64,000 nt of DNA, taken from the NCBI RefSeq assembly GCF_014204525.1, contig NZ_JACHLP010000005.1:1-64000 (forward strand), in the 5' to 3' direction. The position numbers and the translations under genes were made by a program. Positions 1-7,933 of this stretch are shown here, in pieces. Below the pieces are notes generated by a model. The model was not told the origin of the DNA. It searched no databases and saw only the letters and a program-made list of their open reading frames with translations. The stretch comes from Roseateles oligotrophus (GTDB lineage Bacteria; Pseudomonadota; Gammaproteobacteria; Burkholderiales; Burkholderiaceae_C). The stretch's first letter is position 1. Every line of letters starts with the position of its first letter.

Positions 1-112
1 AATCCTCACGTACAGGGAGTACGTTCCGGCATCCGCAGCTCCGTCCGCCTAGCCTGACGACCGCTCGCGACAAAAGTTCTCACCCTCTGAGTCGGCCCGC
101 GGGAATGAAAAG
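1..112. other. Non-coding edge segment with a small perfect hairpin
   Basis: No credible coding sequence lies left of the first terminator. Positions 8-24 form a perfect hairpin (arms ACGTAC and GTACGT, loop AGGGA). The rest up to about 90 is a structured-looking stretch without start and ribosome-site pairs on either strand. It could be part of a small RNA cut by the window edge. I have an unverified impression that similar sequence recurs between genes in related Burkholderiales. Confidence 0.3.
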
Positions 113-140
113 AAAAGGCAGCCGGAGTGGCTGCCTTTTT
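113..140. terminator. Bidirectional terminator hairpin
   Basis: Perfect 11-base arms (113-123 and 129-139) around a five-base loop. The stem core is GGCAGCC/GGCTGCC and thymine runs follow it on both strands. It sits 20 bases past the stop of the minus-strand leucine-type dehydrogenase and can end that operon as well as any transcript arriving from the left. Confidence 0.8.
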
Positions 141-159
141 ACTTGCGCGGTGCCGGGAA

Positions 160-1266
160 TCAGACAGGCTTGACCAGCTTGGATCGGGCCCAGGCATCGG
201 CCACGCGGGCGGGCGTGGAGTCTTCGCGCTTGACGCGCTCCAGCAGCTCTGCGACGCGCTCACCGATGCGGCTGACCTCGGCCATCACGGCGGACTCTTC
301 GCCCTCGTTGCGGTACTCGCGCGCCACGCTGACGATGCCGCCGGCATTGACCAGGTAGTCGGGCAGATAGCAGATGCCGCGCTGCTGCAGGGCGTCGCCG
401 TCTTCCACGGTGGCCAGCTGGTTGTTGGCGGCACCGGCAATCAGCTGGGCGCGGATCTGGGGGATGGTCTGCGCATTCAGCGAGGCGCCCAGGGCGCAAG
501 GGGCCAGCACGTCCACATCGGCCTTGAGGATTTCCAGCACACCGACGGCCTGGGCGCCCAGCTCGGCCTGAGCGCGCGCGACCTTGGCGGCGTCCACATC
601 GGCCACCACCAGCTTGGCTCCTGCCTTGTGCAGGAACTCGGCCAGATGCCAGCCCACGGCGCCCAGGCCTTGCAGGGCGACGCGCACGCCTTCCAGCGAC
701 TCGCGGCCCAGCTGCAGGCGCACACCGGCCTGGATGCTGACGAACACGCCCCAGGCGGTCTTGGGGCTGGGGTCGCCACCGAAGGCGCCGGCGCGCGGGA
801 TGCCGCTGACGTATTGCGTTTGGGCCTGCATGCCCAGCATGTCGGCGGTGGTGGTGCCCACGTCTTCGGCGGTGATGTAAGCGCCTTGCAGGGACTCGAC
901 GGCGCGGCCGAAGGCGGCGAACAGGGCGGGGCGGTCAAAGTGGCCGGCCGGCTTGATGATGACGGCCTTGCCGCCGCCGAAGGGCAGGTCGGCCAAGGCG
1001 TTCTTCAGGCTCATGCCTTGCGACAGGCGCAGGGCGTCGTTCAGCGCGGCCAGCTCGTTGTCATAGGTCCAGAAGCGGCAGCCACCGAAGGCGGGGCCAC
1101 GGGCGGTGCTGTGCACGGCCAGGATGGCTTTCAGGCCGGTCTGCTCGTCGGCTGCCAGCAGCACGCGCTCGTGGGCGGCTTGGCCTGGCAGGCCGAACAG
1201 GGAAGAGGGGATGGAGGCGGCGGGGGCGGCCGCGAGGGCCGTGGCGAGGTCGGTATGGGCGTTCAT
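160..1266 (-). CDS. Glu/Leu/Phe/Val dehydrogenase, leucine dehydrogenase type
   Basis: Predicted NAD-dependent oxidative deamination of a branched-chain or aromatic amino acid to its 2-oxoacid in the cytoplasm. The 368-residue length fits the short leucine/phenylalanine dehydrogenase branch. Two catalytic lysines are visible, K88 in MSLKNALADLPFGGGK and K100, with the 12-residue spacing of Bacillus leucine dehydrogenase. A Rossmann motif LQGLGAVGW follows. The start is set at MNAHTDL because the 24 residues upstream look non-coding. It is last in a minus-strand run with a 2-oxoglutarate dioxygenase and an iron-sulfur reductase, and a terminator follows. The branched-chain 2-oxoacid dehydrogenase genes at 28-32 kb could take its product. 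Exact substrate cannot be read from sequence. Confidence 0.88.
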   Translation of the reverse strand: MNAHTDLATALAAAPAASIPSSLFGLPGQAAHERVLLAADEQTGLKAILAVHSTARGPAFGGCRFWTYDNELAALNDALRLSQGMSLKNALADLPFGGGKAVIIKPAGHFDRPALFAAFGRAVESLQGAYITAEDVGTTTADMLGMQAQTQYVSGIPRAGAFGGDPSPKTAWGVFVSIQAGVRLQLGRESLEGVRVALQGLGAVGWHLAEFLHKAGAKLVVADVDAAKVARAQAELGAQAVGVLEILKADVDVLAPCALGASLNAQTIPQIRAQLIAGAANNQLATVEDGDALQQRGICYLPDYLVNAGGIVSVAREYRNEGEESAVMAEVSRIGERVAELLERVKREDSTPARVADAWARSKLVKPV

Positions 1267-1353
1267 GATTTTCGGTGAAGCACTTGTGATGCGAGGAAGA
1301 AAGGGCGGCCCGGACGCTTGTGGAGCCCGGGAGTGCAAGTGTAAATGCGCCGC

Positions 1354-2082
1354 TCAGCTGGACTGGAAACCGCCGGCCCTGAGCGTGATCACCAGGGTGT
1401 CGCGGTGGCCGTGTTCGGCCATGGGTTGGATGGGTGTGGTTTCGTGGATCACCCGCTCATCGTCCAGCAGCAGCAGGGTCCAGGGTTGGCTCAGTGTGAA
1501 GCGCTGGCCTTGCGGGCCCTGAGCCTCGAAGACGCGCGATTCACCGCCCTTGACGCCTTGGCGGTCGACCAGGAACACCGCCACCAGGTCGACGCCATCG
1601 CGGTGCGCACCCTCGGGCGTGGGCCGGCCGATGCCGTCGGTGGTGTCGATGCGGAACTGGTGAGCCTCGATGAACCAGGCTTGCTCACCCTTGAGCCTGG
1701 ACGTGATGCGGGCCAGGCCCAGCAGCAGCTGGGTCCAGGCCGGATGGGCCAGCAGGCGCTCGTCCAGGGGCTCGAACCAGCGTTCGATGCCGCCGTGCAA
1801 GGCGTTGTAGTCCAGCGGCTGCCAGTGGGCGCGGTGGGGTGCCAGGGTGAGCCGGCCCTGCTCGGCCACAAAGCAGGCGTGGCGGCGGAAGCGGTAGCGA
1901 CCGCCGTCGCGCAGATAGGCATCGGGGGGCAGGTCTTGCCAGAGCGGCTTGAGCTCGTCCAGCACGGCCGGCTCGCAGCCCAGGGCCGCGGGCAGGCTGA
2001 GGGGGGCGATGACGCTATGCCCCAGGGCCTTCAACTGCGCCTGGAATTCTTCGGCCGTGGCGTACGGCGGTTCGAACATCAT
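1354..2082 (-). CDS. 2OG-Fe dioxygenase family protein (PF10014-like)
   Basis: A 242-residue protein resembling the family of free amino acid hydroxylases that includes Bacillus L-isoleucine dioxygenase. Members use Fe(II), oxygen and 2-oxoglutarate to hydroxylate amino acid side chains. The metal triad is visible: H160 and D162 in EGAHRDGVD and H213 in DERVIHETTP. The substrate-binding arginine is probably in the HRDTLVITLRAGG tail. The gene lies 87 bases upstream of the leucine-type dehydrogenase and 30 bases downstream of the reductase, all on the minus strand, so co-transcription is likely. Hydroxylation of leucine or isoleucine is an inference from family and neighbour. Confidence 0.8.
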   Translation of the reverse strand: MMFEPPYATAEEFQAQLKALGHSVIAPLSLPAALGCEPAVLDELKPLWQDLPPDAYLRDGGRYRFRRHACFVAEQGRLTLAPHRAHWQPLDYNALHGGIERWFEPLDERLLAHPAWTQLLLGLARITSRLKGEQAWFIEAHQFRIDTTDGIGRPTPEGAHRDGVDLVAVFLVDRQGVKGGESRVFEAQGPQGQRFTLSQPWTLLLLDDERVIHETTPIQPMAEHGHRDTLVITLRAGGFQSS

Positions 2083-2112
2083 GATGGGGCTGGCCTTTGG
2101 AAGGGGCGGGAA

Positions 2113-3150
2113 CTAGGCCGCGTGCTTGTCGGCTTCGGAGGTGAAGGAGTCGGCGAAGAACTCCTCGGGCGGCAGGCCGCAAAGGGCCGAGAAGTCGCGC
2201 TGCGCCGATGCGACCACGATGGGCGCACCGCAGGCATAGACCTGGTGGCCGCTCAGATCGGGCAGATCGGCCATCACCGCCTGATGGACAAAGCCGGTCC
2301 GGCCCGTCCAGCCCTCCTCGGCCTTGGGCTCGGACAGCACCGGCACATAGCGCAGCTGCGGCAGGCTGGCCGCGGCCTGCAGGGCCCAGTCCTGCAGATA
2401 GAGGTCGGCCTTGCTGCGGCAGCCCCAGAAGAGCGTGATCGGCCGGGTCGAGCCCAGGTGTTGGAGGCGTTCGATGATGGCCTTGATGGGTGCAAAGCCT
2501 GTGCCGCTGGCCAGCAGGACGATGGGCTTGCTGCTCTCCTCGCGCAGGAAGAAGCTGCCGAAGGGGCCTTCCATGCGCAGGATGTCTTTTTCTTTCATCG
2601 CACCGAAGACATGGTCGGTGAACTTGCCGCCGGGCATGTGGCGGATGTGCAGCTCGATGGCCGGCGGCGTGCCCAGATTGTGCGGGGCGTTGGCCATGCT
2701 GTAGCTGCGACGGGTGCCGTCGCGCAGGATGAACTCCACATACTGGCCGGCGCGGAACTGGAAGTTCTGCGTGGCGGGCAGCTGCAGCTTGACGATGGCC
2801 ACATCGTGGCTGGGGCGCGCCAGGCTCAGCACGCGGCTGGGCAGCTTGAGCACCGGATGCTCGCCCGCGCCGGGCACCGTGCGGGCTTCCAGTACGCAGT
2901 CGGTCTGCGGGGTGGCGCAGCAGGTCAGCACAAAGCCTTCGGCCTCCTCGGCTTCGCTCAGGGTCTTGGCCTGATGGGCGCCATGAATCACGCGGCCCTC
3001 CAGCAGGCGGCTCTTGCAGGAACCGCAAGCCCCGTCCTTGCAGCCATAGGGTAGGCCGACGCCGGCGCGTATGGCTGCGCCCAGAATCGTTTCATCGCGC
3101 TCGACTTCGAAGACGCGGGCGCTGGGCTGCACGGTGATTTGAAAATTCAT
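2113..3150 (-). CDS. 2Fe-2S/FAD/NAD(P) reductase, CDP-6-deoxy-glucoseen reductase (AscD)-like
   Basis: A single-chain electron-transfer flavoprotein of 345 residues. An N-terminal plant-type ferredoxin domain carries cysteines C37, C42, C45 and C77 (motif GCKDGACGSCKSR, then TCCATP). The FAD domain has RSYSMAN near 148-154, and the NAD(P) domain has GTGFAP near 216-221. The architecture matches AscD-type and oxygenase reductases that pass electrons from NAD(P)H to an iron enzyme. The start is MNFQITV, after 23 unlikely upstream residues. Relatives in Burkholderiales carry the AscD name without evidence of deoxysugar synthesis, and no sugar genes are nearby. The partner may be an oxygenase, but 2OG enzymes do not normally need a reductase. 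Confidence 0.85.
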   Translation of the reverse strand: MNFQITVQPSARVFEVERDETILGAAIRAGVGLPYGCKDGACGSCKSRLLEGRVIHGAHQAKTLSEAEEAEGFVLTCCATPQTDCVLEARTVPGAGEHPVLKLPSRVLSLARPSHDVAIVKLQLPATQNFQFRAGQYVEFILRDGTRRSYSMANAPHNLGTPPAIELHIRHMPGGKFTDHVFGAMKEKDILRMEGPFGSFFLREESSKPIVLLASGTGFAPIKAIIERLQHLGSTRPITLFWGCRSKADLYLQDWALQAAASLPQLRYVPVLSEPKAEEGWTGRTGFVHQAVMADLPDLSGHQVYACGAPIVVASAQRDFSALCGLPPEEFFADSFTSEADKHAA

Positions 3151-3262
3151 GGTGAACAACAGGGGGCAAAGAAGGGAGAAAGGGGCCCGGCAAAGAAAGC
3201 GGTCCGGCTTGTCGAGCAAGGCGGACCGTAAACTTGCGCGCTATTTTGCCTGAGCTTGTTCC

Positions 3263-4177
3263 ATGTCTTTCTATTCCCCTTTTGAGTCAAAGCAAAGCAC
3301 TGCACAACACCGGCCACGTTTATTGATTGTGGGCTGTGGCGATGTGGGGATGCGGGTGCTGCAGCGCTTGCCGCGGCATTGGCAGGTTTTGGCCTTGACC
3401 TCCAGCCCGGCCCGTTGCGCCGAGTTGCGGGCGGCCGGCGCCCGGACGCTGGTGGGCAATCTCGACCAGCCGGAAACCTTGCGTCGCCTGGCGGGCTGGG
3501 CCGATCGGGTCCTGCATCTGGCGCCGCCCCAGGGCAGCGGGGCCGAGGATTTGCGCACCCGCCATCTCCTGCAGGCGCTGAGCCGCGCGCGCACGCCACG
3601 GCAACTGGTGTACGCCAGCACAACCGGGGTCTACGGCAATTGCGAGGGGGCCAGGTTTGACGAGAGCCGCCCCACGGCCGCCGCCACCGACAGGGCCAGA
3701 CGGCGGGTCGATGCGGAACGGCAGCTGCGGGTCTTTGGCAAGGAGAAGATCTGCCGGGTGACGATCTTGCGCGTGCCTGGCATTTATGCGGGCAACCGGA
3801 TGGGCGGTCACCCACGCGAGCGTTTGCAGCGCGGTTCGGCGGTCTTGCGGGCGGTGGACGATGTGTTCACCAACCACATTCATGCGGATGATCTGGCGCG
3901 CGCCTGTGTGCTGGCTTTGATGCGCGGTCCGGCGCAGCGGGTGCTGCACGTCTGCGACGACAGCGAGCTCCTGATGGGGGACTACTTCGACTTGGCGGCC
4001 GATCTCTGCGGCCTGCCGCGTCCGCCCCGGGTCAGCCGAGCCGAGGCACAGCAACTGATGTCGCCCATGCAGCTGAGCTTCATGAGCGAGAGCCGGCGCC
4101 TGAGCAACCGGCGCCTGAAGACCGAGCTGCGCCTGCGTCTGCGCTACCCCCTGCCGCAGCAGGGCTTGCTGGCCTGA
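3263..4177 (+). CDS. SDR family NAD(P)-dependent oxidoreductase (YeeZ-like epimerase fold)
   Basis: An extended short-chain dehydrogenase fold of 304 residues. The dinucleotide loop is VGCGDVG (24-29), and YASTTGVYG with downstream FTNHIHADDLARA are typical of the YeeZ/epimerase-like group. A clean tyrosine-lysine catalytic pair is not obvious, so enzymatic activity is uncertain. It is transcribed away from the AscD-like reductase across a 112-base gap that must hold both promoters. Its stop codon (4175-4177) abuts the rhomboid gene's stop codon on the other strand with no base between. Confidence 0.78.
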   Translation: MSFYSPFESKQSTAQHRPRLLIVGCGDVGMRVLQRLPRHWQVLALTSSPARCAELRAAGARTLVGNLDQPETLRRLAGWADRVLHLAPPQGSGAEDLRTRHLLQALSRARTPRQLVYASTTGVYGNCEGARFDESRPTAAATDRARRRVDAERQLRVFGKEKICRVTILRVPGIYAGNRMGGHPRERLQRGSAVLRAVDDVFTNHIHADDLARACVLALMRGPAQRVLHVCDDSELLMGDYFDLAADLCGLPRPPRVSRAEAQQLMSPMQLSFMSESRRLSNRRLKTELRLRLRYPLPQQGLLA

Positions 4178-4756
4178 TCAGCGGCGGCGCCCGGTGCGCC
4201 AGTAGCGGATCAGCAGATAGGCGCCCAGCATGCCGCCCAGATGGGCGAAGTGGGCCACGCCGCCGGTGTTGTTGATGCCCAGCAGCAGCTCCAGCGTGCC
4301 GAAGATGGCGACGAAGTACTTGGCCTTCATCGGGATGGGGGGGAACAGGGGCACGATGATGCGGTCCGGGAACAGCATGCCGAAGGACAGCAGCAGGCCG
4401 AACAGCGCGCCGGAAGCGCCAACCGTGGGCGCGTTGGAGCCCATCAGATAGGTGACCAGCAATTGCGCCAGGGCCGCGCTGACGGTGCTGGCGAGCAGGA
4501 TCTGGGTGTAGCGCTTGGCGCCCCAGACGCGCTCCAGTTCCGAGCCAAACATCCACAGGCCCAGCATATTGAAGAAGAGATGCCACTCGCTGCCGTGCAA
4601 AAAAGCGTAGCTGACGGGTTGCCAGGGCAGGAAGTTGCCCGATTGCAGAGGCCAGAGCTCGAACCAGGGTTGCAAGCCCGGTGCCAGAAAGAAGACGCAG
4701 TAGAGGCCGACGCAGGCCAGCATGAACGCTTTGGTGACCGAAGGGATCGGGGGCAT
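4178..4756 (-). CDS. Rhomboid family intramembrane serine protease
   Basis: An inner-membrane protease of 192 residues with about six hydrophobic segments, the minimal bacterial rhomboid size. The catalytic serine is S115 in GASGALFG and the partner histidine is H172 in HFAHLGG. H54, H59 and N63 in FLHGSEWHLFFNM form the loop that shapes the oxyanion hole. The start at MPPIPSVTK is chosen because upstream in-frame sequence runs into the tRNA-Leu region. Substrates are unknown. The gene ends convergently with the SDR gene, leaving no room for a terminator between them. Confidence 0.9.
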   Translation of the reverse strand: MPPIPSVTKAFMLACVGLYCVFFLAPGLQPWFELWPLQSGNFLPWQPVSYAFLHGSEWHLFFNMLGLWMFGSELERVWGAKRYTQILLASTVSAALAQLLVTYLMGSNAPTVGASGALFGLLLSFGMLFPDRIIVPLFPPIPMKAKYFVAIFGTLELLLGINNTGGVAHFAHLGGMLGAYLLIRYWRTGRRR

Positions 4757-4897
4757 GAATGTTTTTTCTCTATGCGCCGCCAAGCCCTCCAGGCTCGGCC
4801 ACGTCGTTGCAAAAGCGCAGTGTAAGCGCAAGCCGGACGTGTAAATTCCCGAGAAGGGCCGGGTTTCGCGCCCATGGCGTGGGCACAAAACTGGGCG

Positions 4898-4924
4898 CAA
4901 AAAAACCACCTCGGGGGTGGTTTC
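4898..4924 (-). terminator. Terminator of tRNA-Leu
   Basis: Read on the minus strand, AACCACC and GGTGGTT (4916-4922 and 4904-4910) form a 7-base stem around CCCGA, followed by a run of seven thymines. It lies 34 bases past the tRNA 3' end, the expected position for Rho-independent termination. Confidence 0.85.
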
Positions 4925-4957
4925 TTGCGGTCTCAGCGCGGTGAACTTCCATCTTGA

Positions 4958-5042
4958 TGGTGCCCGAGGCCGGACTCGAACCGGCACACCTTGCGGCGGG
5001 GGATTTTGAGTCCCCTGCGTCTACCGATTCCGCCACCCGGGC
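4958..5042 (-). tRNA. tRNA-Leu (anticodon CAA)
   Basis: Decodes UUG leucine codons. The minus strand gives an 85-base class II tRNA. Acceptor arms are GCCCGGG/CTCGGGC, with the D-arm motif GGTAGACG. The anticodon loop CTCAAAA gives CAA. A long variable arm and the T-loop GTTCGAGTC follow, and CCA is encoded. A terminator follows directly. It is a single-gene unit between the rhomboid gene and cysM. Confidence 0.97.
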
Positions 5043-5138
5043 ATCTAGGTAAAAGCATCGCTGCTGAAGCCCACGATTATGCCATGCTTTTTTGCCTGGG
5101 CAAAGAAGTTTGTGTGTTTGACTGCCACAATATTCGCC

Positions 5139-6062
5139 ATGAGCAAGCACAACAGCACCCCCCGATACCTCACCTTGGAAGACGTCATCGGCAACACGCC
5201 GCTGGTGCGTCTGCAGCGCCTGGTCAGCGCCGAGATTGCCGCGCGTGGCAATGTGGTCCTGGCCAAGCTGGAGGGCAATAACCCGGCCGGTTCGGTGAAG
5301 GACCGCCCGGCCATCAGCATGATCCGCCGGGCTGAGGAGCGCGGCGAGATCAAGCCGGGCGACACCTTGATCGAAGCCACCTCGGGCAATACCGGCATCG
5401 CCCTGGCCATGGCCGCGGCCATACGCGGCTACCGCATGGTGCTGATCATGCCGGAGGACCTCTCCATCGAGCGCGCCCAGACCATGAAGGCCTTTGGCGC
5501 CGAGCTGATCCTGACGCCGCGTTCGGGCGGCATGGAGTACGCCCGCGATCTGGCCGAACAGATGCAGCGCGACGGCAAGGGCCGGGTGCTGGATCAGTTT
5601 GCTAACGCCGACAATCCGCGCATTCATTACGAGACCACCGGCCCCGAGCTGTGGCGCGACACCGGCGGCCAGATCAGCCACTTTGTCAGCGCCATGGGCA
5701 CGACCGGCACCATCACCGGCACCTCGCGCTATCTGAAGGAGCAGAACCCGGCCGTGCGCATCATCGGTGCCCAGCCCTCGGAGGGCTCGCGCATCCCCGG
5801 CATCCGCAAATGGCCGGAAGCCTATCTGCCCAAGATTTACAGCCCGCAGGCGGTGGACGAGCTGGTCCTGGTCAGCCAGGCTGACGCCGAGGACATGGCC
5901 AGGCAGCTGGCCCGCGAAGAAGGCTTGTTTGCCGGCATCTCGGCCGCCGGCGCCTGCTGGGTGGCTCTGCAGCTGGCGCGCACGCTGGAGAACGCGACGA
6001 TTGTGTTCGTGGTCTGCGACCGTGGGGACCGTTATCTCTCCACCGGCGTGTTCCCGGCCTGA
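5139..6062 (+). CDS. cysM: Cysteine synthase B (O-acetylserine sulfhydrylase)
   Basis: Makes L-cysteine from O-acetylserine with sulfide or thiosulfate in the cytoplasm. The 307-residue protein has the PLP lysine K54 in NPAGSVKDRPA, the substrate loop EATSGNTGIA, and a glycine-rich phosphate loop around GTTGTITG. The NPAGSVKDRPA form and the length fit CysM rather than CysK. The start at MSKHNST is preferred over an upstream in-frame methionine whose 20-residue leader is cysteine- and phenylalanine-rich and unlike the family. The Nudix gene begins 3 bases after the stop, so the two are co-transcribed. Confidence 0.95.
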   Translation: MSKHNSTPRYLTLEDVIGNTPLVRLQRLVSAEIAARGNVVLAKLEGNNPAGSVKDRPAISMIRRAEERGEIKPGDTLIEATSGNTGIALAMAAAIRGYRMVLIMPEDLSIERAQTMKAFGAELILTPRSGGMEYARDLAEQMQRDGKGRVLDQFANADNPRIHYETTGPELWRDTGGQISHFVSAMGTTGTITGTSRYLKEQNPAVRIIGAQPSEGSRIPGIRKWPEAYLPKIYSPQAVDELVLVSQADAEDMARQLAREEGLFAGISAAGACWVALQLARTLENATIVFVVCDRGDRYLSTGVFPA

Positions 6063-6065
6063 GCC

Positions 6066-6605
6066 ATGAGCGCCGATCAGCCGGTCTATCGTTTCTGCCC
6101 GCAGTGCGCGGCCGAGCTTGCCTGGCTAACGCAAGCCGAGGACGGCGGTCCGAAGGCGCGCCTGCGCTGCCCTCGTTGCGACTTCACGCACTGGAACAAT
6201 CCCACGCCGGTGCTGGCGGCGGTGATCGAATGCCTGGACCGCGAGGGTCAGGTCTTGCTGGCCCGCAACGCGGCCTGGCCGGGTCGCTTCTTTGGCCTGA
6301 TCACCGGGTTTATGGAGGCCGGCGAGACGCCGGAAGAGGGCATTCGGCGCGAGATCGCGGAAGAGACCTCGCTGCAGGTGGAGGCCTTGCAACTGCTGGG
6401 CGTGTGGGACTTCCAGCGCAAGAATCAGCTCATCATTGCCTACCATGCGCGGGCGCGCGGCGAGATTGCGCTGTCGCCCGAATTGGCAGAGTACAAGCTG
6501 ATCCCGCCGGAGCAAGTGCGCTGCTGGCCGCAGGGCACTGGCCAGGCCCTGGCGACTTGGCTGCGTTCGCGTGGCATTGAGCCGCAATGGCTGGATCCCG
6601 CTTAA
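6066..6605 (+). CDS. Nudix hydrolase with N-terminal zinc ribbon
   Basis: Hydrolyses a nucleoside diphosphate linked to another moiety. The 179-residue protein begins with a zinc ribbon (CPQC and CPRC pairs), as in NADH pyrophosphatase-like proteins. The Nudix box starts at GFMEAGETPEEG and ends in REIAEETSL, so the catalytic glutamates are present. It lacks the C-terminal SQPWPFPxS-type motif that marks true NudC, so the substrate is open. It starts 3 bases after cysM and shares its transcript. Confidence 0.88.
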   Translation: MSADQPVYRFCPQCAAELAWLTQAEDGGPKARLRCPRCDFTHWNNPTPVLAAVIECLDREGQVLLARNAAWPGRFFGLITGFMEAGETPEEGIRREIAEETSLQVEALQLLGVWDFQRKNQLIIAYHARARGEIALSPELAEYKLIPPEQVRCWPQGTGQALATWLRSRGIEPQWLDPA

Positions 6606-6651
6606 TTCAGGGCCTTGCCGGGGCCCTAGAATCGACGCTCAAAGGAAAGCC

Positions 6652-6879
6652 ATGAACGTCCACAAAGAAATCGATACCCGCGGCCTCAACTGCCCCTTGC
6701 CCATTCTGAAGGCCAAGAAAGCCCTGGCCGAAATGGAAAGTGGCCAGTTGCTGAAGGTGGTCTCGACCGACCCTGGCTCGCTGCGCGACTTCAAGGCTTT
6801 TGCGCGCCAGACCGGCAATGAGTTGATGGAGCAAAGCAGCCAGGCGGATGAATTCGTTCACGTGCTCAAGCGCCGTTGA
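6652..6879 (+). CDS. TusA/SirA family sulfurtransferase
   Basis: A 75-residue cytoplasmic sulfur carrier. The persulfide cysteine is C14 in the family signature NCPLPILKAKKAL. The size is typical (about 80 residues). The start MNVHKEID has a good ribosome site (AAAGGA) 5-6 bases upstream, which rules out a longer in-frame version. It lies 46 bases after the Nudix gene and before a strong terminator, completing a cysM-nudix-tusA unit with a sulfur theme. Whether it serves tRNA thiolation or another acceptor cannot be told. Confidence 0.9.
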   Translation: MNVHKEIDTRGLNCPLPILKAKKALAEMESGQLLKVVSTDPGSLRDFKAFARQTGNELMEQSSQADEFVHVLKRR

Positions 6880-6897
6880 GTTCGATTCGTTGCCAAT

Positions 6898-6927
6898 AAA
6901 AAGGGCCGTCAAACGACGGCCCTTTTT
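6898..6927. terminator. Bidirectional terminator between tusA-like gene and galU
   Basis: A 13-base perfect stem, AAAAAGGGCCGTC paired with GACGGCCCTTTTT around the loop AAAC. Thymine runs on both strands end the two converging transcription units. Confidence 0.92.
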
Positions 6928-6942
6928 GCTGGGACTTGAGCC

Positions 6943-7842
6943 TTAGATTTCCAGGCCGCGCAGGAACTCGCGGAAGCCGGCGCCCAGCTGCGGGTGGGCC
7001 AGGGCCAGCTCCACATTGGCTTGCAGAAAGCCTTCCTTGCTGCCGCAGTCATAGCGCTTGCCGTCGTAGCGGTAGGCAAACACCTTCTCGCGGCGCAGCA
7101 GGCCGGCAATGCCGTCGGTCAATTGGATCTCGCCGCCCACGCCGCGTGGCTGGCTGGCGATCTCGTGGAAGACGCCGGGCGTCAGGATGTAGCGGCCGGC
7201 CACGGCCAGGCGCGAGGGGGCGGATTCTGGCGAGGGTTTTTCGACGATGCGGCTCACATCCATCAGCTTGTCGTTGACCGGGTTGCCGGCCACGATGCCA
7301 TAACGCTTGGTTTGCTCGGCCGGCACTTCCTGCACGGCCAGGATGGAGGCCCGCCATTCGGCGAACTGCTCCACCATTTGCGCCAGCACCGGCCGGCCGT
7401 CTGCGGGGCCCACCATCAAGTCATCGGCCAGCAACACGGCGAAAGGCTCGTTGCCCACCAGGCGCTGGGCACACAGCACGGCATGGCCCAGGCCCAGGGC
7501 CTGAGCCTGGCGGACGTAGACGCATTCCATATCGTCGGGCTTCACGCTGCGGACAACTTCGAGCAATTCTTCCTTGCCGGCCTGTTCCAGTGCGACCTCG
7601 AGCTCGAAAGTCATGTCAAAGTGATCCTCGATCGGTCGCTTGTGGCGGCCGGTCACGAAAATCATCTCCCGCACACCGGCGGCATAGGCTTCCTCGACGG
7701 CGTACTGGATCAAAGGCTTGTCCACGACCGGGAGCATTTCCTTGGGTTGGGCCTTGGTGGCCGGCAGGAAACGCGTGCCCAGGCCGGCCACGGGGAAGAT
7801 GGCCTTGCTGACGCCCGATGTGGATGCTGCTTTGATGGACAT
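6943..7842 (-). CDS. galU: UTP--glucose-1-phosphate uridylyltransferase
   Basis: Makes UDP-glucose from UTP and glucose 1-phosphate, the precursor of many envelope glycans. The 299-residue protein has the nucleotidyltransferase signature [13 protein letters not shown] near the N terminus, then [20 protein letters not shown]. The pieces VLLADDLM and [10 protein letters not shown] are also typical of bacterial GalU. The start MSIKAAS has GGGAG upstream, favouring it over an upstream in-frame ATG. It is monocistronic: a divergent gene lies on one side and a shared terminator on the other. Confidence 0.95.
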   Translation of the reverse strand: MSIKAASTSGVSKAIFPVAGLGTRFLPATKAQPKEMLPVVDKPLIQYAVEEAYAAGVREMIFVTGRHKRPIEDHFDMTFELEVALEQAGKEELLEVVRSVKPDDMECVYVRQAQALGLGHAVLCAQRLVGNEPFAVLLADDLMVGPADGRPVLAQMVEQFAEWRASILAVQEVPAEQTKRYGIVAGNPVNDKLMDVSRIVEKPSPESAPSRLAVAGRYILTPGVFHEIASQPRGVGGEIQLTDGIAGLLRREKVFAYRYDGKRYDCGSKEGFLQANVELALAHPQLGAGFREFLRGLEI

Positions 7843-7933
7843 AACCGTACACTCTCCCTTTGAATTCAAGATACATGCCATTGTTGCATGTGCGCATTAG
7901 GCGGCAGGCGGATGACAAGACTGTGGATGAGAC

